Shown here piece after piece: positions 42,901 to 51,776 of a stretch of DNA of 64,000 nucleotides. This stretch comes from Cytophagales bacterium (GTDB lineage: Bacteria > Bacteroidota > Bacteroidia > Cytophagales > Thermoflexibacteraceae). The notes beneath the pieces were generated by a model. That model was not told the origin of the DNA, did not search any database, and was given only the letters and a program-made list of their open reading frames with translations. How positions within the stretch are numbered: the first letter of the stretch is position 1; the number at the start of each line of letters is the position of its first letter. The stretch spans positions 1 through 64,000 of the forward strand of contig JAAFKA010000003.1 in assembly GCA_013299115.1 (NCBI GenBank). The letters run 5' to 3'. The position numbers were made by a program, and so were the translations under genes.

Positions 42901-43308
42901 AACCTTACCCAAATTACTGTAACTTGTCGTGCTTCTAATGCTTGTAATCCAAATACTCCCTTAGAAACGGTAGAAACTTTTAGTCGACCAGCTTTTCCTT
43001 TGTGTCCTTTGCGTATAGGTACACCAACCAAACCTGTTGAAACCATCAAAACCTACCCCAATCCCACCGCAGGCACTACGTATATCACGTTGCCCGAAGG
43101 TAGCAGTGCAGTACAAGCAATTTCTGTTCGCAATAGTTTGGGGGTGGAGGTGCTAAATTTGCAACAACCAACACTAAACGAAAACAAAGAATTGGTTTTA
43201 AATTTAGGTTCTTTGCCCGATGGTTTGTATGTCGTAGGTTTGCAACAAATAGATGGCAGCGTGCAATATGTGAAGGTGGTGGTGCAGAAAGGAGGGAAAG
43301 CAAATTAA
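39942..43308 (+). CDS. Secreted lipase-like protein with type IX sorting domain; signal peptide out of frame
   Basis: A large alpha/beta-hydrolase-type secreted protein. The open frame from 40162 is 1,048 codons, and the inferred full gene begins at the ATG at 39942. The catalytic region (about residues 290-560 of the 40162 frame) has LIVVEGYDPHTHNP, LIYVDYNDGTDD, the nucleophile elbow LGLSMGGLVARYG (S404) and MLITHDSPHRGANVP, resembling PGAP1/triacylglycerol-lipase-like proteins. Later come PKD-like beta domains and a C-terminal type IX sorting domain (TYPNPTAGTTYI ... LPDGLYVVGL). The start codon is separated from the signal core (IFIALFFICFQTFGQ) by seven TTTCCAAA units, which leaves the two out of frame. 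Eight units would join them. Export therefore appears switched off in this sequence. Confidence 0.8.
39960..40015 (+). repeat. Octanucleotide tandem repeat TTTCCAAA x7
   Basis: Seven perfect copies (56 bp) lie inside the signal-peptide coding part of the secreted lipase-like gene. The duplicated head at 37605 has six copies, so the count has changed since the duplication. With seven units, translation from 39942 ends after about 40 codons. Confidence 0.95.
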
Positions 43309-43349
43309 AAACTGTAGATACGGACTTTAGTCCGTATAAAAACTACTTT

Positions 43350-43501
43350 TACGATTGTCAAGGTCTTGACGGGGCTGCCTAAGCCATTGCCAACGTAAAA
43401 GTAGTGAAACCTCGGCAGTGGCTGCAAGCCCTGCCGATGGTTGAACAGAAATTTACGATTGTCAAGGTCTTGACGGGGCTGCCTAAGCCATTGTCAACGT
43501 A
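43350..43501. repeat. Palindromes A, B, A between lipase-like and transporter genes
   Basis: Long-tip copies of palindrome A lie at 43350-43397 and 43454-43501 (centre TCTTGACGGGGCTGCCTAAG). A single palindrome B (GTGAAACCTCGGCAGTGGC...) lies between them at 43403-43441. Just upstream is ATACGGACTTTAGTCCGTAT at about 43318-43337, a palindrome sharing GACTTTAGTC with the block at 1484. The two genes are convergent, so this can act as their shared terminator zone. Confidence 0.85.
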
Positions 43502-43528
43502 AAAGTAGTTTTTTGTCCTCACAAACAC

Positions 43529-45139
43529 CTAAGAATCAACTTGTTGTGCGTTATCTTTTACCACACTCACCAACAGAGCAGCCACAAACATAGACAAACC
43601 GCCAACGACTAAGGCATAAATGGCTTCGTTGTCAAACAGATATTTCACCAATAAGCCCAATACGCCCGCCGCTATGATTTGCGGAATGACAATAAAGAAA
43701 TTGAAAATACCCATATAAATTCCCATTTTGTCTTGGGGCAAAGCACCCGACAAGATGGAGTAAGGAATGGTTAAGATGCTCGACCAAACAATGCCCACGC
43801 CCAACATAGAAACTAAAAGCATATTTTCATTGGTAATAAAGAAAATAGAAATTAGCCCCAAACCACCAATGACCAAAGCCAACGAATGTAGGAGTTTTCT
43901 GTTCATTCGCCTCGACAAAACAGGAATGAACAGGGCAATGATGGCAGAAAATCCGTTGTAAACTGCAAAACATACGCCCACCCAGTCGCCACCTTTGTTG
44001 TATTCGGCTTGCATAAAATCCAAACGGCTGACTGTGTTCGGTTGCAATTTGGCTTTGGTGGCATCTGCCCTGAAAAAGTTAATCATACGTGGCGAAATGG
44101 TAACTTTTTCTACATTGTTGTTGAGTTTGGTTTCGGCTGTGGTAAGGTCGTCTTTGATAGCAGCTATTTTGCCCAAAGCAGCACTTTTGGCATCACCTTC
44201 AAAGAGTTTGGCAAAGAAACTTTTGTCGGGTGCTGTGGCAAATTTGGCAGTTGCCTCTTGCTCTACCTGTGCCAATACTGTTTTGAGTTCGGTTACATTT
44301 TCTTTGGTCAGTGCCAAATCATAGACGTGGCTCGTAACGGCTGCGGTGGTGTAAATCCACATGGCAAACAAGGCAAACCACGAAAAGAACTGCACAAAAG
44401 CCAACTGTACCATTGTTTTGGGCATAGCCTTGAAGTCGTGCCAAATTTCTGATGCACCATGTCTGAAACCTCCTTTAAATTCGGGAACTCCCTCAAATTG
44501 CTTTTTAAACTCTTCGGGAGGATATTCTTTGGTTTTGATAACCGTCCAGACTACGGCAGTAATGAAGGCAAAAGCACCCAAATAAAACGAAATTTCTACA
44601 CTTTCAGGAATAGTTTGGTTGCCCGACACTTCGGAAGATACGCCCATTTTGGTAAGCAAATAAGGCAACATAGAGGCAATGACAGAACCCACACCAATAA
44701 AGAAAGTTTGGATAGAAAAACCCAAATCTCGTTGGTGGTTGGGCAACATATCGGCAACTAAGGCACGAAAAGGCTCCATCGAAATATTGATAGAGGCATC
44801 TAAAATCCAAAGCACACCCGCAGCCACCCACAAGGCAGGCGAATTGGGCATGATGAGCAAGGCAAGCGAAGCCAAAATTGCCCCGACCAAAAAGTAAGGA
44901 CGGCGGCGACCTATTCTACTCCAAGTTCTATCACTCATATAGCCAATAATTGGCTGAATGATAAGTCCTGTGATAGGGGCTGCCAACCACAAAATAGGTA
45001 TTTGGTCGACATCTGCCCCAAGGGATTGGAAAATACGGCTGACATTGGCATTTTGTAAGGCAAAACCGAATTGGATACCTAAAAATCCAAAACTCATGTT
45101 CCAGATTTGCCAAAAAGTAAGGTTTGGTTTGGTGAGCAT
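43529..45139 (-). CDS. SLC45/GPH-like sugar transporter (MFS)
   Basis: A 536-residue, 12-helix major facilitator. The N-terminal half has FGIQF-like helix 1, then PITGLIIQPIIGYMSDRTWSRIGRRRPYF, the MFS loop 2-3 motif as in sucrose/maltose SLC45 transporters. NISMEPFRALVADMLPNHQR is also diagnostic of that group. Expected function is proton-coupled disaccharide uptake at the inner membrane. Between helices 7 and 8 there is an unusual soluble insertion of about 100 residues (TKENVTELKTVLAQVEQEAT ... RMINFFRADATKA), predicted to be helical. No glycosidase or regulator is adjacent. Confidence 0.85.
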   Translation of the reverse strand: MLTKPNLTFWQIWNMSFGFLGIQFGFALQNANVSRIFQSLGADVDQIPILWLAAPITGLIIQPIIGYMSDRTWSRIGRRRPYFLVGAILASLALLIMPNSPALWVAAGVLWILDASINISMEPFRALVADMLPNHQRDLGFSIQTFFIGVGSVIASMLPYLLTKMGVSSEVSGNQTIPESVEISFYLGAFAFITAVVWTVIKTKEYPPEEFKKQFEGVPEFKGGFRHGASEIWHDFKAMPKTMVQLAFVQFFSWFALFAMWIYTTAAVTSHVYDLALTKENVTELKTVLAQVEQEATAKFATAPDKSFFAKLFEGDAKSAALGKIAAIKDDLTTAETKLNNNVEKVTISPRMINFFRADATKAKLQPNTVSRLDFMQAEYNKGGDWVGVCFAVYNGFSAIIALFIPVLSRRMNRKLLHSLALVIGGLGLISIFFITNENMLLVSMLGVGIVWSSILTIPYSILSGALPQDKMGIYMGIFNFFIVIPQIIAAGVLGLLVKYLFDNEAIYALVVGGLSMFVAALLVSVVKDNAQQVDS

Positions 45140-45433
45140 ATTTGCTGCGTCTATTTACTCGTGAACAAATTGTTAGCTAATTGTTAGCTATTTATTATCT
45201 ACTGGCTAATAAGTGCTTAAATTCAGAAAGTTTTTGATAGTTGTCAAAATTTTTGCTAATTTTTTTGAAAGTTTTTTTGTGATGAGCAAAGTTTGCAACA
45301 TAGATTTTAATTTATGTTATTAAGTTGTTGAAAACCAATAAGTTATTTTGCGGGCTAAAGTATATTACAAGAAGTGTTAATAATTTTTATTAGAATAAAG
45401 TAAAAAACGGTTTGATAGCCAAAACCTTCCATT

Positions 45434-46207
45434 TTGGTTAGCTTAGAAAAAACACAACCCGATAGTTTTGCGGTGCTAAGACTTTTTAAGGCTTTTTCGC
45501 AAACTCACGATACCTTGCACCAAAAAAAGTTGCTTTACATACAAAAAGCCTTGACCATTTCGGAGCAAATAAAGTTTAGGGCAGGCGTGGCAAGGGCTTA
45601 TCGTGGTTTAGGCTCTCTGTATTTCTCCTTGGGAGATTATTCCCTAAGTTTAGATGCCAATTACAAGGCGTTGGAATTGGCAGATAGAGTCGTTGGTTTG
45701 GCTTTCACTTACAATGACATGGCAGTGGTTTATGATACCCAAAATAAACTTGCCAAAGCCATAGAATATTATGAAAAAGGTGTAAAAATATTTGCAACCT
45801 CATCAGCAGGCTATTACAAAACGGCTTTGAGTATAAACTTGGCAGAGGCTTATATCAGGGCAAATAGGATAGCCGAAGCCGATAAGAAACCTATTGGCGG
45901 TTTTTATATGAACGAAAACACCAACCGAATTTTTACCAACCATCGCATCACGCTAAGCCCAAATACAGCCCAAAACTCAACAACCTCAACGACAATTTAT
46001 TTGTGTTCGGATGGGTATCAAGACCAATTTGTTGGCGAAAATGGTCGCAAATTTATGGTCAAGCAATTAAGAGAAAAGTTATTTGCAGTCAGCAAATTGG
46101 ATATGGCAAGCCAAAAAGAAAACTTAGTCACAAGTTTTGAAAATTGGAAAGGCACGCAAAAACAAATAGATGATGTAATGGTAATTGGGGTGAGGGTCAA
46201 TGGTTAG
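45434..46207 (+). pseudogene. Decayed TPR-SpoIIE phosphatase gene with internal deletion
   Basis: A 257-codon frame joins two pieces that do not normally touch. Residues about 20-150 are TPR units (FRAGVARAYRGLGSLYFSLG, NDMAVVYDTQNKLAKAIEYY). From DKKPIGGF onward it is the last quarter of a SpoIIE-type phosphatase domain (TIYLCSDGYQDQFVGENGRK ... QIDDVMVIGVRV). The signal peptide, transmembrane helix, coiled coil and metal-binding GDFYW and DCTGHG motifs are all missing. Compare the intact relative at 23514-25508. The upstream gap 45140-45433 has no recognisable feature. Confidence 0.75.
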
Positions 46208-46321
46208 AAATTTCACTTTGTTCGTAGGATAGGTTACAACCCTTATCCGATAAACGTGGATTTGTTTATTATAAAATTTTAAGTAATTTTGTAAATAATC
46301 ATCTTTAAACACAAATATCTT

Positions 46322-46786
46322 ATGACATCTTTAAAAACCATTGCTTATTTATGCTTGCTATTTGTTATTTTCTCTTGTAAAAAGAAAGACGAAACACAAA
46401 ACTCTACAGATGGCACCAATGCAACAAGTTTTGCTGTAGCTCCACAGTTTTCATGGCAAATTACCCCCAGTAAAGATGCAAATGGAGAACCAGTATGTAC
46501 TGTTGGTTTAGTATTTGATAATAAAATATTTGCTGCCCATAACGAATTAATTCAAGGCAATTTGGACAAAACAGACCCAAAAGCTTATGCTGATTTGCAA
46601 ATTCCTGCCCATGCACTTTCAGCTTGTTCAGGTTATTATGCAGGCGGAACTACAATGTTTTATGTGTTGCCAAACAATGAAAATGAGGTTACTTTAATAA
46701 AAGCCTATTTAGGCGAGGAAGGTGGTGAACCTGTCGTAGATAAAAAAATAGCTGTAAAAGTTAGTGATTTTAAAAGCCAAAAGTAG
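46322..46786 (+). CDS. Small lipoprotein of unknown function
   Basis: A 154-residue lipoprotein. The signal (KTIAYLCLLFVIFSC) ends in a lipobox with Cys near residue 19, followed by KKKDE, which would keep charged residues right after the lipid anchor. I do not recognise the mature part. It contains two cysteines (GEPVCTVGLVF, LSACSGYYAGGT) that could pair, and beta-rich sequence to the end. It is probably monocistronic. Confidence 0.7.
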   Translation: MTSLKTIAYLCLLFVIFSCKKKDETQNSTDGTNATSFAVAPQFSWQITPSKDANGEPVCTVGLVFDNKIFAAHNELIQGNLDKTDPKAYADLQIPAHALSACSGYYAGGTTMFYVLPNNENEVTLIKAYLGEEGGEPVVDKKIAVKVSDFKSQK

Positions 46787-46950
46787 CAATTAATGTGGTT
46801 AGTGCCACACAAGTAATGTTCCGTAGGGGAAGTTTAAAATCATGGGCGTGTGGATTTTGCCTTTAAACAAGGCAAAAACAAGCCAAGAAAAATTTTTATT
46901 TTTATTATTTTTACTACCTTTACCCACGCAAGTAATTTTTTCTGCAAACT

Positions 46951-49900
46951 ATGCAAAACTTCACAGACGTTTTTATTTCTTATGGTCGCAAAGAGTCTAA
47001 GGCTTTTGCTACCAAACTTTACAATAAACTATTGGCACAGGGCTATTCAGCATGGTTCGACCAAAATGATATTCCGTTAGGCGTTGATTATCAGGCACAA
47101 ATAGACGATGGCATAGAGAAGGCACACAACTTTATTTTTATCATAGCTCCTCATGCGGTTGCCTCACCTTATTGTAAGTTGGAAATAGAATTGGCTTTGC
47201 GACGCAACAAAAGGATTATTCCTATTTTGCAGGTCGAAGGATTTGATTTTGAGAAATTGCCACCTGCCCTTGCCAAAATTAATTGGATTTACAGTCGTGA
47301 AACTCTGCTCGACTCCGAAACTTCGTGGGAAAAAGCCACACCTCTTGACGATTTCGACAAGGCTTTTTTGGGGTTAATTGGTATTTTGGAGCAACAAAAA
47401 GACTATGTGCAGTTGCACACCTCTATTTTGCAACAGGCTTTGAATTGGGAGAAGCACCAAAAAACAGCCCAACATTTGCTCACAGGCAAAGACAGAACTG
47501 ATGCCGAAAAATGGTTGCTTACGGAGTTCATTACACCAGCCCAACCTCCTTGTTTGCCCTCTGATGTGCAAGCCGAATTTGTGTGTGAAAGCAAGAAAAA
47601 CGCCAGCAATTTAATGACTGATGTGTTTATTTCTTATGACGTTTCGGATTTTAAGTTCAGGGAGGAAATCAAAAAGGCACTCGAAAAACACGCCATTACG
47701 TCTTGGCTACACAACAAAGACATTCAAAGTGGGGCAGATTTTGAAGTTGCCATCAACAAAGGAATAGAGCAAGCCGACAACTTTTTGTTTTTCATTTCGC
47801 ACCAATCTGTTCAGTCTGAATGGTGTTTAAAAGAATTGGCTTACGCCGCACAACTGCACAAACGGATAATTCCTCTGTTGATAGCGGAGGTAAAACCTGC
47901 CAATTTTCCGAATGAAATTCGAGGTTTGCAGTACATCAATTTTACAGACAACAAAGAGGCAAGTGAAACCCGAACAGAAATCACTGATTTTCAACGAGAT
48001 ATAAACGACTTGTTGCGTGAAATTCAAGACGAAGCAAGTTATTACAACCAACACAAGGTTTTTTTAACACAGGCTTTGAAGTGGGAAAGAAACAACAAAA
48101 AAGGTGCTTTTTTGTTGCGTGGTTACAATTTGCAAAATGCCCAAACTTTTTTGAGTGCAGGCAATTCCCGAACTCAACACCCACCCATAGCCCTGCATCG
48201 CGAATTTATTGAGGAAAGCATAGCCAAAATAGGGCAGTTGGGCAGCGAAGTGTTTATTTCTTACTCTCGCAATGACGGAGATTTTGCCCGCAAACTCAAT
48301 AACGAATTGCAACTGATAGGTAAAACCACATGGTTCGACCAAGAAAGCATAGCCACAGGTGCTAATTTTCAGAAAGAAATTTATCGGGGCATAGAAAATT
48401 CAGACAATTTTTTGTTTGTCGTTTCGCCCAAATCTATCAATTCGCCTTTTTGCGAAGACGAAGTAAACTATGCAGCCAGCCTAAACAAGAGGTTTGTCAG
48501 TTTACTACTTGCCCCTCTCGATGCCGACAGTTTGGCAAAATTTAAAGAATTGCCCACTTTAAATGAGGTGCAATGGATTGATTTTCACCAAAAAGAGTTT
48601 ACAAAGGCTTTTTATGAGTTGCTTACGACCTTAGACACCGACAGGGAACACGTGCAACTCCACACCAAATATTCGCAACGGGCAACGGATTGGCACGACA
48701 GGGACAGAACTGCGGATATGCTTTTGCACGGTAGCCAACTCAAACAAGCCGAAGGTTGGTTACAAGAGGCAGACAAACACCAAAAACACCCCGCACCTAC
48801 GGCGCTGATACGTGAATACATTGCGAACAGTGAGGTGGTAGAGCAAGAAAAATTGGCTCTGGAAACGCAACGCCAAGCCAAAGAAATAAGGCTCGAAAAA
48901 GAAAAAGCCGATGCCTTGCAACAATCTTTGATAGCAGCCGAAAAAGCAGTGGAGGAAGCCAAAAAAGCAGCAGCCGAAGCCGAAAAAAGTTTGCTATTGC
49001 AGAAAAAAATTACCCAAAGACAGCATATTTTTGGTGGCGTGGTTACGGTAATTGCCATTATTGCAGGAGTTTCTTCTTATTTTGCTTACCAAGCAAGACA
49101 GGAGGCAACTAAGCAAAAAGACCTTGCCGAAGTGCAAAAAGTGAAGGCAGACAGCAATGCAGCCTCCGCCCAAAAAGAAAAATTGCGGGCAGAAGACCTT
49201 TTTATGAAGGCAAACCAACGAAAAAGAGAGGCAGAAGAACACGCAGCCATTGCGATGGAGCAAACGGAGTTGGCAGAACGTAGCCTTACCTTAGCCCGCC
49301 GCAGAGAAAAACAGGTGTTGGAGGAAAAAGACAAAACAGCAGCAGCCTTAGAGGAGGCAAAAGCAGCACGCATAGCAGCCGAACAAAACTATGATTTGGC
49401 AGTGCAAAACGAAGAAAAGGCAAAAGCAGAGGCACTAAAAGCTACCAGAGAAGCCGAAATTGCAGAGTTGGCTCGAAACCAAATGCAGCAACGAGAGGAA
49501 AGAATTGAAACTATGCTCGAACAAGCCGTAGCCGTACACAAGGAAAAAAACAGCTTGCGATATGCTGAAAGTTTGGAGGATTTGGCTACTTATCACGACA
49601 ATAGAGGAGAATATGCAAAAGCCGATTCGCTGTACGAGGCAGCATTGGTGGCTTACAAAAAATCGGAAGGAGAAAATAACGAGGGCTATATCAAACTATT
49701 GGGCAAGGTAGCCGACTCTTATTTTGACCAACAAAAATACCAAAAAGCTAATGAGTTGTATATCAAGGCTTTGCAACTTACCAAAGATGTAAAAACTGAA
49801 AATTCACGCGAATATGCCACAGCCCTCAACGCCGTAGGCGTAAATTATATCAGGCAAAATAAGTTTGAAGATGCCGAAAAATATTTGTTGGAGGCTATTC

Positions 49901-51654
49901 AATTACGCAAAAAAATATTTGGCGAAACCAGCCGAAATTACGGCACGTCTATCAACGACATGGGTTTGATTTATTTGGAGCAAAAAAAGTATGACAAAGC
50001 AGCCGAATTTTTTGAAAAAGCCCTCGTAATAGAAAGAATAAACAAAGCCGAAAAAACAATCAATTATACGATTATGGCTTCCAATTTGGCTACGACTTAC
50101 CAACGTGACGGTAATTTTAAAGAAGCCGAAAAAATTTATTTGGAAGTGTTGGCACTCCGCAAAGAGTTGTCGGGTGTGGGCGACAAGGATTATTTTCGCA
50201 CCTTAGAGGATTTGGGACATTTGGCAAGTGAGGCTGGCGACATAAACAAAGCTGCCACTTACTACAAAGAATCAATAGAACTCAAACGCAATGTGTTGGG
50301 CGAAAAACACCCCCAATATACATCGAGCATCAATTATTTGGGTTTGGCTTACCATAAAGTTAAGGATTATGAAACTGCCAAAAAGTATTTTGCCCAAGCC
50401 ATAGCCATAGAAGAAACCAACCGAAAAGGCGAAATTCACCACGCACTTTATTTGGACAATCACGCCAAAGCAGATTATGCTTTACGCAATTATGCCCAAG
50501 CAATAGAAAAACAGGAGCAGGTGGTAGCCATTTACAAAAAAATAAAAGGCAATGGACATCTTGAAACTTTGATAGCAGTAAATGATTTGGCAAATGCTTA
50601 TTATGGTTTGAAAAACTACCAACAAGCCGAAAAAATGTATGCAGAAATAGCAACGGAGGAAAAAAACGCAAGAGGACAAACGACCAATCTCCGTTCTTAT
50701 CTCACCTTTGCAGGGTTGGCTGCCAACGAACAAAAAAACTTTGCCCAAGCAGGCAATTATTATGAGCAAGCAGCCCAAACACAACGTAATTTGGCGGGAG
50801 AGCAAAGCACAGATTATGCCTTCGACCTCAACGAAGCTGCCTTAGTTTATTACAAAGACTCGGCAAATGTGGCAAAAGCAGCCAACTTGTTTGAGCAAGC
50901 AGCCCAAATTCAGGCACAAGCAGACAAAAATACGCCTTCGACTGCCTATTTGATTTATAGAAAAAACTTTGCAAGGACTTTATACACCAAATTGCAAAAT
51001 ACTGAAAAAGCCCTGCCCATTTTTGAGGAAGTTGCTAATTTGCGACAACCCAAAACAGAGCCACAAAAAGCAGAATTAGCTTCAGATTGGGTCTATATTG
51101 CCCATTGCTACTATACCCTGAAAAATGACAAGGCGGCGGACTATTACCAAAAAGCTGCCAACCTCTACAAAGACCAAAAAGATGAGCTAAACCAAATGGA
51201 AACCTTGCGAAATTTGGCGGATTTTTACCAATTTGTGAAAGCAGATTACAAAAAAGCCGAGTCTGTTCAGCAAAATTTGGTGGATTGGAAAAGAAAGCAC
51301 TATACGCAACAGCCTAACGAGGACAACAGAACTGAATTGCTTACTTTGCTGCGTGCCTTGTCGTACAGCCAACTGCTGAACGGAAACTGGTCGGCTTGCG
51401 AAAAAAACGCCAACGAAGGATTGCAAATCAACCCGCAGGAACACCGTTTTACCATTCGTTTGGCTTTTGCTTACTGTTTTTCCAACCGTTTTGAGAAAGG
51501 CAAGGCTTTGTTAGAAAAGTACAAAAAGCAAACTACAGGCTCAGGCAATCGCCAACGTGCTTTTTTGGAAATTTACAAAGAAATTTGGCAAGACCTCAAA
51601 AATGCTAATCACTCGCCACAGGTTTTGGAGAAACTGAAAGGTGTGATAGAATAA
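46951..51654 (+). CDS. Triple-TIR protein with transmembrane segment and TPR array
   Basis: A 1,567-residue protein. Three TIR domains lie at about residues 1-145, 220-355 and 428-560 (DVFISYGRKE, DVFISYDVSD, EVFISYSRND). The position of the NADase glutamate is kept in all three: E78, E295 and E504, three residues after a conserved Cys. Each TIR is followed by the helical module often found after bacterial TIRs (HTSILQQALNWEKHQKTAQH, WLL..., and so on). Then come a coiled coil, one membrane helix (about 694-714; FGGVVTVIAIIAGVSSYFAY), more coiled coil, and at least twelve TPRs to the end. This looks like a sensor-effector protein; immune function is inferred from the TIRs and the neighbourhood. 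Confidence 0.85.
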   Translation: MQNFTDVFISYGRKESKAFATKLYNKLLAQGYSAWFDQNDIPLGVDYQAQIDDGIEKAHNFIFIIAPHAVASPYCKLEIELALRRNKRIIPILQVEGFDFEKLPPALAKINWIYSRETLLDSETSWEKATPLDDFDKAFLGLIGILEQQKDYVQLHTSILQQALNWEKHQKTAQHLLTGKDRTDAEKWLLTEFITPAQPPCLPSDVQAEFVCESKKNASNLMTDVFISYDVSDFKFREEIKKALEKHAITSWLHNKDIQSGADFEVAINKGIEQADNFLFFISHQSVQSEWCLKELAYAAQLHKRIIPLLIAEVKPANFPNEIRGLQYINFTDNKEASETRTEITDFQRDINDLLREIQDEASYYNQHKVFLTQALKWERNNKKGAFLLRGYNLQNAQTFLSAGNSRTQHPPIALHREFIEESIAKIGQLGSEVFISYSRNDGDFARKLNNELQLIGKTTWFDQESIATGANFQKEIYRGIENSDNFLFVVSPKSINSPFCEDEVNYAASLNKRFVSLLLAPLDADSLAKFKELPTLNEVQWIDFHQKEFTKAFYELLTTLDTDREHVQLHTKYSQRATDWHDRDRTADMLLHGSQLKQAEGWLQEADKHQKHPAPTALIREYIANSEVVEQEKLALETQRQAKEIRLEKEKADALQQSLIAAEKAVEEAKKAAAEAEKSLLLQKKITQRQHIFGGVVTVIAIIAGVSSYFAYQARQEATKQKDLAEVQKVKADSNAASAQKEKLRAEDLFMKANQRKREAEEHAAIAMEQTELAERSLTLARRREKQVLEEKDKTAAALEEAKAARIAAEQNYDLAVQNEEKAKAEALKATREAEIAELARNQMQQREERIETMLEQAVAVHKEKNSLRYAESLEDLATYHDNRGEYAKADSLYEAALVAYKKSEGENNEGYIKLLGKVADSYFDQQKYQKANELYIKALQLTKDVKTENSREYATALNAVGVNYIRQNKFEDAEKYLLEAIQLRKKIFGETSRNYGTSINDMGLIYLEQKKYDKAAEFFEKALVIERINKAEKTINYTIMASNLATTYQRDGNFKEAEKIYLEVLALRKELSGVGDKDYFRTLEDLGHLASEAGDINKAATYYKESIELKRNVLGEKHPQYTSSINYLGLAYHKVKDYETAKKYFAQAIAIEETNRKGEIHHALYLDNHAKADYALRNYAQAIEKQEQVVAIYKKIKGNGHLETLIAVNDLANAYYGLKNYQQAEKMYAEIATEEKNARGQTTNLRSYLTFAGLAANEQKNFAQAGNYYEQAAQTQRNLAGEQSTDYAFDLNEAALVYYKDSANVAKAANLFEQAAQIQAQADKNTPSTAYLIYRKNFARTLYTKLQNTEKALPIFEEVANLRQPKTEPQKAELASDWVYIAHCYYTLKNDKAADYYQKAANLYKDQKDELNQMETLRNLADFYQFVKADYKKAESVQQNLVDWKRKHYTQQPNEDNRTELLTLLRALSYSQLLNGNWSACEKNANEGLQINPQEHRFTIRLAFAYCFSNRFEKGKALLEKYKKQTTGSGNRQRAFLEIYKEIWQDLKNANHSPQVLEKLKGVIE

Positions 51655-51736
51655 TTTTGAATCTGCGATTAACAATCTGCCTTTTGAAACCAACAAAAGA
51701 ACTTTCACTTGCTTTTGTTCTTTGCTTAGTCGTTTT

Positions 51737-51767
51737 GCAATTTCGGCTTTAAAATGAGCCTTAAATT
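51737..51767 (-). repeat. Detached 31-bp copy of the thrS 3' end (left direct repeat)
   Basis: These 31 bases are identical to 55239-55269 inside the end of thrS and encode KAHFKAEIA in the thrS frame. Beyond them the frame reads KRLSKEQKQ, unlike the current thrS end. Nothing in the adjacent genes explains this sequence. It therefore looks like what remains of the thrS 3' end from before a segment was inserted, or like an attachment site. Confidence 0.8.
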
Positions 51768-51776
51768 TGGCTGCTA

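Noticed and set aside
46951-51654. Thoeris assignment for the TIR protein
   Set aside because: There is no ThsA-like SIR2/SLOG partner nearby, and the TPR plus membrane architecture does not match ThsB.
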